IMG/VR virus record: IMGVR_UViG_3300025098_000362
Coordinates: 1-20,298 of that record
Source: a virus
Length of the DNA: 20,298 bases
Strand: one strand, 5' to 3'
Shown in pieces: positions 1 through 4,581 of this stretch. The notes under the pieces are model-generated. The model was given only the letters and a program-made list of their open reading frames with translations, had not been told where the DNA came from and did not search any database. The position numbers were made by a program, and so were the translations under genes. The first letter of the stretch is position 1, and each line of letters begins with the position of its first letter.

Positions 1-123
1 AGCTGGAACAAAGGTGATATAGTTTGGAACTCAGACCCAAGACCAACATCATACGTTGGCTGGATTTGTGTTAAGAGTGGTACTCCAGGTGACTGGAAAA
101 CTTTTGGCGCAATTTCAGTATAA
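1..123 (+). CDS. C-terminal end of a tail-fibre-like virion protein (partial)
   Basis: The window opens inside a reading frame that ends with TAA at 121-123, giving the last 40 residues of a protein whose start lies upstream. The visible part is rich in Trp and Gly (W-N-K-G-D-I-V-W-N near the start, then Y-V-G-W-I-C-V and G-T-P-G-D-W-K). Short Trp/Gly-rich segments of this kind often end phage fibre or beta-helix proteins, where they help receptor binding or trimer formation; that role is inferred from type and position, not shown. It continues on the same strand toward other structural-type genes. The upstream length and domains cannot be judged here. Confidence 0.6.
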   Translation, partial: SWNKGDIVWNSDPRPTSYVGWICVKSGTPGDWKTFGAISV

Positions 124-152
124 TATCTTATAATATTACTCAAAGTAACCCT

Positions 153-162
153 TAAATAAATA
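153..162 (+). promoter_or_regulatory. Putative T4-like late promoter (tandem TAAATA)
   Basis: Two overlapping TAAATA hexamers lie at 153-158 and 157-162, between the stop of the upstream partial gene (123) and the TTG start at 204. T4-type late promoters have TATAAATA as their only strong element. The gap to the start codon (41 bases) is longer than the 20-22 bases seen at other sites in this window because a hairpin sits in between. Confidence 0.45.
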
Positions 163-167
163 GTAGT

Positions 168-190
168 ACAGAGGCATAATTTGCCTGTGT
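168..190 (+). other. Hairpin in the 5' leader of the small membrane protein gene
   Basis: Bases 168-176 and 182-190 form a 9-bp stem with one mismatch and a 5-base loop (TAATT). No T-run follows, so it does not look like a rho-independent terminator. It would lie at the very 5' end of a transcript begun at the TAAATA motif just upstream, directly before the AAGGGAG ribosome binding site at about 191-197. A 5' stabilising hairpin or a processing site is a reasonable reading. Confidence 0.5.
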
Positions 191-203
191 AAGGGAGATA
201 AAT

Positions 204-518
204 TTGGAAAACAAATACGTAAAAGAGGCAAGATACTGGAAATATGCGGCATGGACAATGCCATTCGTCGCGTTAGCAGTTTTGGTAGGCGAAATTATTT
301 TAGGGCATAAACAAGAACAAGCAATCACGTCGATGATTATCATTACGACCTTTGTCACAACCAGTGTATTTTGGTGGTGGTGGTCACTAAATAAAATTGT
401 ATACATGATAAAAAAGTCTGATGAAGTAAGAGACGATTTTATTGAAGTTAAAAAGCAATTACAAGAGATAAAAGAGAATGTGGTCAATAGGCAACGGGCA
501 GAGTCGAGCATCGATTGA
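204..518 (+). CDS. Small two-helix membrane protein with C-terminal coiled coil
   Basis: A 104-residue protein. The chosen start is TTG at 204 because AAGGGAG lies 7-8 bases upstream and no in-frame ATG comes before the first membrane segment. Two hydrophobic helices are evident, about residues 12-34 and 40-63, the second ending in four consecutive tryptophans (57-60) at the likely membrane boundary. Residues 72-98 are charged with heptad-like spacing (V-x-x-D-F-I-x-V-x-x-Q-L), suggesting a short coiled coil. Its size, topology and place just after a fibre gene are compatible with a holin or other lysis/membrane factor, but no lysin lies next to it and I do not recognise the family with certainty. 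Its 3' end overlaps the next gene by 41 bases. Confidence 0.7.
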   Translation: MENKYVKEARYWKYAAWTMPFVALAVLVGEIILGHKQEQAITSMIIITTFVTTSVFWWWWSLNKIVYMIKKSDEVRDDFIEVKKQLQEIKENVVNRQRAESSID

Positions 519-1074
519 TATAAATCAATTAGGCGGCCCCAAGGTAGGATGTAATGCAATTTGGCGAGATTATTCTACTGATCATCTAATATGCTGCGAC
601 AAGCGTATGATGAACGAAACCCTCAAAGGTAACGTAAATACACATTCAATAATATACACAAGAGAAGATTGGTACGACAGGTTTGCACAACCTGGTGTTC
701 ATAAGTTGCCGCCATTACCTTATAAAGGCAGTGAACGAGCAGACGAACCCTTTCATTGGGGAAGCGGACCTTATGCTGTTCTTGTTGCTTCTATGTTTGC
801 AAAAGAAGGATATGTAAATTTAATTGGTTTTGATTTGTATAGTGATGATAAACTAGTTAACAACATATACAAAGACACGCCTAACTACTCAGTCTCATCC
901 AAACGAGCAGTTGATCCACGCTATTGGGTACACCAAACAGCAAAGATATTCAAGTGCTTTCCTAAATTAAAATTTACTATATATCAACTAGACAACTGGG
1001 AGTTGCCAAAAGCCTGGAATTATCCTAATGTTTCGGTTGACACAATAAGTAACATACGTTATAATAGTTTATAA
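478..1074 (+). CDS. GT42/CST sialyltransferase-like protein (DUF115-type fold)
   Basis: A 198-residue protein with features recalling bacterial sialyltransferases of the CST-I/CST-II group (GT42). These enzymes move sialic or related acids from CMP-sugars to surface glycans. Seen here: G-N-G-x-S-R at residues 5-10 followed by I-D and later C-N-A-I-W (25-29), like the nucleotide-binding start G-N-G-P-S-L...I-D...C-N of CST-II; S-G-x-Y-A-V at 96-101 leading into V-N-L-I-G-F-D-L-Y (113-121), like S-G-V-Y-M-C...I-Y-L-S-G-I-D-F-Y; and R-Y-W-V-H (148-152), whose His falls where the CST-II catalytic His lies. It is shorter than CST-II (about 260-290 aa). Substrate unknown; a nonulosonic or other acidic sugar is possible. 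The start at 478 overlaps the preceding gene, with a purine-rich stretch (AAGAGATAAAAGAG) before it. Alternative: a non-catalytic MptE/DUF115 relative. Confidence 0.6.
   Translation: MWSIGNGQSRASIDINQLGGPKVGCNAIWRDYSTDHLICCDKRMMNETLKGNVNTHSIIYTREDWYDRFAQPGVHKLPPLPYKGSERADEPFHWGSGPYAVLVASMFAKEGYVNLIGFDLYSDDKLVNNIYKDTPNYSVSSKRAVDPRYWVHQTAKIFKCFPKLKFTIYQLDNWELPKAWNYPNVSVDTISNIRYNSL
1037..1065 (+). promoter_or_regulatory. Perfect-consensus sigma70 promoter for queD and the glycosyltransferase
   Basis: TTGACA at 1037-1042 and TATAAT at 1060-1065 are separated by exactly 17 bases, matching both consensus hexamers of the bacterial housekeeping sigma factor with no mismatch. It lies inside the last codons of the sialyltransferase-like gene. 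Transcription would begin near 1072, giving a leader of about 70 bases before the ATG at 1145. Such a promoter fits early expression by host polymerase. Confidence 0.75.
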
Positions 1075-1075
1075 C
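1058..1075. repeat. Inverted repeat overlapping the -10 box (possible operator)
   Basis: GTTATAA at 1058-1064 and TTATAAC at 1069-1075 form a perfect 7-bp inverted repeat with a 4-base centre (TAGT). It covers the -10 box of the queD promoter and the expected start of transcription. It could be a repressor site, or chance in an AT-rich stretch. Confidence 0.4.
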
Positions 1076-1144
1076 ATATAGGTCTTAGCGTCAACCCTTC
1101 TAACTCTGCCGCTCATATTAACTTATAACCTAACAGGAGATACT

Positions 1145-1594
1145 ATGGGAAAACATTTAAGCACAAAACATTACGGACACAATATTGGACTGTCAGCAGT
1201 CTTTAGACAACCTAATGCAGATCATTCACACTGTCATTTATTACATGGCTACAGTTTAGCGTTTACATTTACATTCGGATGTGATGAGCTAGATAATAAA
1301 AACTGGGCAGTCGACTTCGGCGGACTAAAGCCGTTAAAGGCTTGGCTTGAAGATTCATTTGATCACAAGGTAGCAGTTGATGCAAACGATCCGCATATGG
1401 ATACACTAAAAGATCTTGAAGCAAAAGGTTTAGCAGAGCTACGTATCTTTGATGGTGTTGGTGCAGAGAAATTTGCTGAACACGCATTTAACTTTGCAGA
1501 CAAACTTATACGTGAAGCAACAGACAATCGTTGTTATTGCGTAAGAGCAGAATGTGCAGAACACGGAGCAAACTCGGCAATCTACGAGGTGTAA
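1145..1594 (+). CDS. queD: QueD-like 6-pyruvoyl/6-carboxy-tetrahydropterin synthase family protein
   Basis: A 149-residue protein of the PTPS/QueD family. QueD turns dihydroneopterin triphosphate into 6-carboxytetrahydropterin, an early step toward 7-deazaguanines (queuosine in tRNA; in some phages also modified DNA bases). Seen here: C30 within H-S-H-C-H-L-L-H-G-Y (27-36, holding the catalytic Cys position), V-D-F-G-G-L-K (56-62), F-D-H-K (72-75, catalytic His position) and E-H-G-A-N-S-A-I-Y (139-147). Two of the three usual zinc histidines appear replaced: the F-x-A-A-H position is F20 and the second His of L-H-G-H is Y36, with extra histidines at 27, 29 and 31. From memory, the sequence best fits an S-T-K-x-Y-G-H subfamily found in alphaproteobacteria and phages, whose product is less certain. 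AGGAG at 1135-1139 supports the start. No other 7-deazaguanine gene is in the window. Confidence 0.85.
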   Translation: MGKHLSTKHYGHNIGLSAVFRQPNADHSHCHLLHGYSLAFTFTFGCDELDNKNWAVDFGGLKPLKAWLEDSFDHKVAVDANDPHMDTLKDLEAKGLAELRIFDGVGAEKFAEHAFNFADKLIREATDNRCYCVRAECAEHGANSAIYEV

Positions 1595-2308
1595 ATGCAA
1601 GACCGTTGGTTCGTATGTCTAAAACACGGAACTAAGTATGATGCAGAGTATGTGAATATTCTGCATTCTATGTTTAAACGACATGCGCCTAGTGATGTTC
1701 GGTTTGCTTGTTATACTGATGATAGCAATGGGCTCGATAATGATATAGAAGCATTTGACCTACCGTCAGTTGGCAACGTAAAAGGATGGTGGTACAAGCC
1801 TCTGTTCTTTAGTCCACACTTGCCTACACAAGGTACAATACTATATTCTGATTTAGACGTTATAATTTTTAAAGATATTAGTAAGTTCTTTGATGTTCAC
1901 CCAGACAAGTTTTGTATACTGCGAGACTTTACAAGAAAGATGCGTCCGGACTGGAAAAAGTTTAACAGCAGTATATTTAGACTTGAAGTAGGAAGTCAAT
2001 CTTATATCTACGAAAATTTTATAGAAAATCCTAAGATGCACATTAAGAAGTATCACGGAGACCAAGACTACATTTACGATCAAGTTGTACAAGCAAACCA
2101 TCCTTTTCAATACTATCCTGACAAGTGGGCCGAGAGCTATAAGTGGGAAATGCGCAATATGGCACACATAACTAGAATGAACGGAGTACGAAACTTTGTT
2201 GAAAAAGGACAACCTCATATACACAAAGACACAAGCATTGCAGTATTTCATGGACAGCCAAATCCAAAAGATTGTATCGATGATTGGGTTATAGAAAATT
2301 GGCGTTGA
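1595..2308 (+). CDS. GT-A type glycosyltransferase
   Basis: A 237-residue protein with the look of a small GT-A (GT8-like) glycosyltransferase, which uses a nucleotide sugar and a divalent metal. Seen here: a beta-strand start W-F-V-C-L-K (5-10), W-W-Y-K-P-L-F-F (65-72), the D-x-D metal motif in Y-S-D-L-D-V (84-89), N-S-S-I-F-R-L (124-130), H-G-D-Q-D-Y (154-159) and a late F-H-G-Q-P-N-P-K-D (218-226), where the His would be another metal ligand as in GT8. The ATG begins immediately after the queD stop with no gap, and GAGGT at 1586-1590 inside queD is the likely ribosome binding site, so the two genes probably share a transcript. Likely cytoplasmic. The acceptor is unknown: host surface sugar, virion protein and modified DNA base are all possible. 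Confidence 0.75.
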   Translation: MQDRWFVCLKHGTKYDAEYVNILHSMFKRHAPSDVRFACYTDDSNGLDNDIEAFDLPSVGNVKGWWYKPLFFSPHLPTQGTILYSDLDVIIFKDISKFFDVHPDKFCILRDFTRKMRPDWKKFNSSIFRLEVGSQSYIYENFIENPKMHIKKYHGDQDYIYDQVVQANHPFQYYPDKWAESYKWEMRNMAHITRMNGVRNFVEKGQPHIHKDTSIAVFHGQPNPKDCIDDWVIENWR

Positions 2309-2333
2309 CAAACACGTATATACATGCTATAAT
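2305..2333 (+). promoter_or_regulatory. Perfect-consensus sigma70 promoter (extended -10) for uvsE
   Basis: TTGACA at 2305-2310 and TATAAT at 2328-2333 with a 17-base spacer; the TG at 2325-2326 also makes an extended -10. The -35 box overlaps the stop codon of the glycosyltransferase. Expected transcription start is about 2340, leaving a short leader of about 24 bases before uvsE. Confidence 0.8.
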
Positions 2334-2363
2334 GTTTACACAATACAAACTTAGGCACACATT

Positions 2364-3506
2364 ATGATGAACGATTTAAAATTTACTACCTGCGGCGATT
2401 ATCTTGCAGACCTAGAACCTACACAGCGAATAGGTTTTGCATGTAAGTACATGTACCCCGATCAAACACAAAAGAAGAAAGTACTAGAAGAAATACAACG
2501 CCCGCTAAATACTCGTAGCACAACAGTACAGTGGCTTAACAGACAGACACGTGATGTTGCTGAAGAACGCTTATGGGACATCATGGTCCATAACATTGCG
2601 TCATACAAAAGGTTGATTGAATATGTGGGATCTCTTCCAGCTGAACTTAGGATGGTTCGACTCGGTTCTGATGTACTTCCTGTTTATACCCAGCGGGATT
2701 GGAGTTATTTTTGGCGTAAGCCTGACGTGGTGGAATATGCGGAAAGAACGTTTGCAGAAGTCGGTGCCACGGCAAGAGCCCTCGATGTTAGACTCTCGAT
2801 GCACCCAGGCCAATTTACAGTCCTTGCTTCAGATAGTGAAGAAATAGTTGAGAGGAGCATAGAAGAATTTGAATATCACACCGATGTCATCCGCTATATG
2901 GGATACGGCAAAACCTTCCAAGACTTTAAATGCAATGTACACATATCAGGTCGTAGAGGTCCACAAGGGATCAAAGACGCCCTTAAGAGACTCACGCCCG
3001 AAGCGAGAAACGTCATCACAATCGAAAACGACGAAAACAAGTGGGGACTCGACAGCAGCCTTGAACTTGCAGACGACCTCGCACTTGTGCTTGACATACA
3101 CCATCACTGGTGCCGTGAAGGTGAATACATACAGCCCACCGACGATAGATTTGCTCGCGTAATAGACAGCTGGCGTGGTGTTCGACCTGCAATACATTAT
3201 TCATACAGCCGCAACGAACATTTGCCCGCAGGCTATGAACACAACACTATGCCTAATATGGCACAACTATTAGAAGACGGTTACAAGAAAGCAAAACTTA
3301 GAGCGCACAGTGATTACTATCCTAACCAGCTAGTTAACGATTGGGCATTGAGCTTTTTGCCATATACAGATATCATGTGTGAATCTAAATGCAAAAATCT
3401 TGCAAGCATTGACCTGTATAAATACAAAGAGGAGTTAAAACATTATGAGTTATTTGAACAAAATGTACGGGCGTCAGTCCAAGAACACAGCGCCAGCATC
3501 GGATAA
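2364..3506 (+). CDS. uvsE: UV-damage endonuclease UvsE/UVDE
   Basis: A 380-residue member of the UVDE family, TIM-barrel metalloenzymes that nick DNA 5' of UV photoproducts and start repair without a photolyase. Seen motifs in order: R-I-G-F-A-C-K-Y (22-29), L-R-M-V-R-L-G-S-D (95-103), M-H-P-G-Q-F (146-151), N-V-H-I-S-G-R (191-197), I-E-N-D-E (220-224), L-D-I-H-H-H-W-C (243-250), I-H-Y-S (277-280), H-S-D-Y-Y (315-319) and C-E-S-K-C-K (339-344). These give the expected His/Asp/Glu metal ligands (H147, H193, E221, D244, H278, E340). The usual K-x-H, holding the modified Lys of Thermus UVDE, is A-I-H here. It is longer than the typical roughly 300 residues. The ribosome binding site is weak (TTAGG at 2351-2355), and an ATG at 2367 is also possible. 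The 3' end overlaps the next gene by 62 bases. Confidence 0.93.
   Translation: MMNDLKFTTCGDYLADLEPTQRIGFACKYMYPDQTQKKKVLEEIQRPLNTRSTTVQWLNRQTRDVAEERLWDIMVHNIASYKRLIEYVGSLPAELRMVRLGSDVLPVYTQRDWSYFWRKPDVVEYAERTFAEVGATARALDVRLSMHPGQFTVLASDSEEIVERSIEEFEYHTDVIRYMGYGKTFQDFKCNVHISGRRGPQGIKDALKRLTPEARNVITIENDENKWGLDSSLELADDLALVLDIHHHWCREGEYIQPTDDRFARVIDSWRGVRPAIHYSYSRNEHLPAGYEHNTMPNMAQLLEDGYKKAKLRAHSDYYPNQLVNDWALSFLPYTDIMCESKCKNLASIDLYKYKEELKHYELFEQNVRASVQEHSASIG
3417..3424 (+). promoter_or_regulatory. T4-type late promoter TATAAATA
   Basis: An exact match to the T4 late promoter octamer, lying inside the last part of uvsE and ending 20 bases before the ATG at 3445. It would let the downstream gene be expressed late, separately from uvsE, which has a host-type promoter. 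Confidence 0.65.
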
Positions 3507-3729
3507 AAACCCTAATCGCATCACAGGCGGTTTAAGAGCTCAAGGTGTTGATACTATTACTATGCTAGGTGAAGATGGTTCTTCAACGGACCTGCCTACT
3601 CTTGCATATGTAAGATCTTTGGAAGAGCAGTCAAAAAAACAGCGAGCCGCTTTAACCGTCCTAGAACGTAAGCTGACTCGCCAAGAATCTGTAATTAATC
3701 AATTACAGACTGCTATTATGCGCTCTTAA
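3445..3729 (+). CDS. Small coiled-coil protein, probable virion-associated
   Basis: A 94-residue protein with a polar, probably flexible N-terminal third (1-30), a short middle segment (G-L-R-A-Q-G-V-D-T at 29-37), and a C-terminal coiled coil at about 57-92 with regular Leu/Val spacing (S-L-E-E-Q...L-T-V-L-E-R-K-L). The start at 3445 is backed by AGAGGAG at 3428-3434 and by a T4-type late promoter 20 bases upstream. It begins inside the end of uvsE (62-base overlap) and its own end overlaps the convergent gene by 14 bases. The late promoter and the coiled coil suggest a small structural or assembly protein; I do not recognise a specific function. Confidence 0.75.
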   Translation: MSYLNKMYGRQSKNTAPASDKNPNRITGGLRAQGVDTITMLGEDGSSTDLPTLAYVRSLEEQSKKQRAALTVLERKLTRQESVINQLQTAIMRS

Positions 3730-4006
3730 GTCTACTTAAAATTTCACTCTTAGAAAGACTTGCATTGGCTTTAACGCCACGTTGCTTTGCCTCTTTAAGA
3801 AGTTGAGTCTTATTCAACTTGTCAAAATCGCACCCTTTACCAGAAGCTTTCTTTTTAGTAGCCTTCTTAGTTGAAGTCTTCTTTGTAGAAGCTTTAGTAG
3901 AGGTTTTCTTTTTAGCTTTAGGTGCTGGTGCTGGCTCGGCCATTACTTCTTCAATAACAGCTGGAACAGATCCATAACCTAAAATGCTTTTTAACCATTT
4001 TATCAT
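3716..4006 (-). CDS. Lys-rich protein with C-terminal SAP/Rho-N-like domain
   Basis: A 96-residue protein in three parts. Residues 1-22 are partly hydrophobic with an amphipathic start (M-I-K-W-L-K-S-I-L). Residues 23-58 are a low-complexity Ala/Pro then Lys/Thr/Ser linker. Residues 60-95 form a compact helix-extended-helix motif (D-F-D-K-L-N-K-T-Q-L, then A-K-Q-R-G-V-K, then L-S-K-S-E-I-L) like SAP, HeH or Rho N-terminal domains, which bind nucleic acid. The basic linker would also favour DNA or RNA contact. AGGAGGA at 4011-4017 (minus strand) is a strong ribosome binding site, and a TAAATA lies 22 bases before the start. It could help with genome packaging, host chromosome handling or transcription; none of these is shown. 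Confidence 0.8.
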   Translation of the reverse strand: MIKWLKSILGYGSVPAVIEEVMAEPAPAPKAKKKTSTKASTKKTSTKKATKKKASGKGCDFDKLNKTQLLKEAKQRGVKANASLSKSEILSRLKSA

Positions 4007-4027
4007 AATTTCCTCCTATAGGAACAT

Positions 4028-4042
4028 ATATTTACTAAATAT
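4028..4042. promoter_or_regulatory. Palindromic bidirectional late promoter
   Basis: ATATTTA (4028-4034), a central C (4035) and TAAATAT (4036-4042) form a perfect 15-bp palindrome with TAAATA on both strands. On the plus strand the hexamer ends 21 bases before the ATG at 4063; on the minus strand it ends 22 bases before the ATG at 4006. One element thus seems to serve both divergent genes. Confidence 0.65.
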
Positions 4043-4062
4043 GATACAACAGGAGACTAAAG

Positions 4063-4230
4063 ATGGTTAAAAAATTTATTATGGATAGACTAGGTGAACG
4101 TACTACACTTGACGGTGCTGTATTAATTGGTGCTGGTGTTGCGTTCTTAATCTTTAAGCCTATTGCAAGTATAGTAGCATATGCCGCTATTGCATATGGT
4201 GCATGGACTTTATTCAAAAAAGAAAAGTAA
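4063..4230 (+). CDS. 55-residue membrane protein
   Basis: A short gene from ATG (4063) to TAA (4228-4230) encoding M-V-K-K-F-I-M-D-R-L at its start. A basic N-terminus (residues 3-13) is followed by a strongly hydrophobic stretch broken by K32-P33, giving two likely short helices, about 17-31 and 34-51, and a Lys-rich tail (K-K-E-K). It would sit in the inner membrane or virion. AGGAG at 4051-4055 and the palindromic late promoter 21 bases upstream support it strongly. Its stop codon directly abuts the stop of the convergent zinc-ribbon gene. No function recognised; small late membrane proteins of phages include holins, spanin-like and host-membrane factors. Confidence 0.75.
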   Translation: MVKKFIMDRLGERTTLDGAVLIGAGVAFLIFKPIASIVAYAAIAYGAWTLFKKEK

Positions 4231-4518
4231 TTACATTTTACTTATAGGGAGATCAGAACTAGCAGGCAAGTTCCAAACTTTTTTGCGTTCTACTCCCTTT
4301 TTTTGTGCAAATTTTTTACTATCGCAGTTCTTACATACGTGAAAATAGTTATTATTTAAACGCTTGGGATCAATGCTTCCTCTAGGACGTTCAAACTCTG
4401 TATCACAATTATCGCATCTAAACACACATATAGTCATATCGCGCTTGTAGGCGTGTTCCTTGCCGGTTTTGCTTTTACGAACATGCCGGGTTTGCTTTTT
4501 AAATTCTTTTATAAACAT
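4231..4518 (-). CDS. Zinc-ribbon protein
   Basis: A 95-residue basic protein with two Cys pairs, C-D-N-C (35-38) and C-K-N-C (62-65), 23 residues apart. This spacing fits one four-Cys zinc ribbon. It is flanked by basic segments (K-K-Q-T-R-H-V-R-K-S-K at 7-17 and K-K-G-V-E-R-K-K at 73-80), which suggests nucleic-acid binding. No HNH, GIY-YIG or other catalytic motif is visible. No good ribosome binding site precedes the ATG at 4518; a TAAATA lies only 5 bases upstream and TATAAT at 4537-4542 (minus strand) 18 bases upstream, so the start is less certain (the next in-frame Met is residue 28). It meets the convergent membrane-protein gene end to end with no gap. Confidence 0.75.
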   Translation of the reverse strand: MFIKEFKKQTRHVRKSKTGKEHAYKRDMTICVFRCDNCDTEFERPRGSIDPKRLNNNYFHVCKNCDSKKFAQKKGVERKKVWNLPASSDLPISKM

Positions 4519-4523
4519 AACTA

Positions 4524-4529
4524 TATTTA
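4524..4529 (-). promoter_or_regulatory. TAAATA motif before the zinc-ribbon gene (atypical spacing)
   Basis: TAAATA on the minus strand ends only 5 bases before the annotated ATG at 4518, unlike the 20-22 bases elsewhere. If used as a late promoter, the message would start at or after the A of the ATG and be leaderless. The TATAAT at 4537-4542 may be the real element. Confidence 0.3.
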
Positions 4530-4552
4530 CATTAAGATTATAAAATTATAAA

Positions 4553-4559
4553 CTAAATA
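4553..4559 (+). promoter_or_regulatory. Putative late promoter CTAAATA for the Fe-S carrier and giant fibre gene
   Basis: CTAAATA ends 22 bases before the ATG at 4582, the same distance as at the other late sites here. Because the next gene begins one base after the Fe-S carrier stops, this site may drive both. Confidence 0.55.
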
Positions 4560-4581
4560 CATACATAAGATAGGAAAGTTA

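Noticed and set aside
387-393. CTAAATA inside the two-helix membrane protein gene
   Set aside because: It lies 84 bases from the next start (478), far outside the 20-22 base spacing of the other late sites.
152-559. A long minus-strand open frame opposite the two-helix membrane protein
   Set aside because: The plus-strand gene has a ribosome site, a sensible two-helix layout and overlaps neatly with the next gene; the minus frame has low-complexity composition and no family likeness.
1853-2311. A 152-codon minus-strand open frame within the glycosyltransferase gene
   Set aside because: The plus strand carries clear glycosyltransferase motifs; the antisense frame shows none and has no supported start.
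2504-2510. CTAAATA inside uvsE
   Set aside because: No gene start follows at the expected distance; likely chance in AT-rich coding sequence.
2617-3204. Several short open frames on both strands inside uvsE
   Set aside because: All lie under strong UVDE motifs in the main frame and have no likeness to known proteins.
4035-4217. A 60-codon minus-strand open frame opposite the 55-aa membrane protein
   Set aside because: It would begin with TTG and lacks a ribosome site, whereas the plus-strand gene has AGGAG and a late promoter at the usual distance. Its hydrophobic look is a mirror of the real gene.
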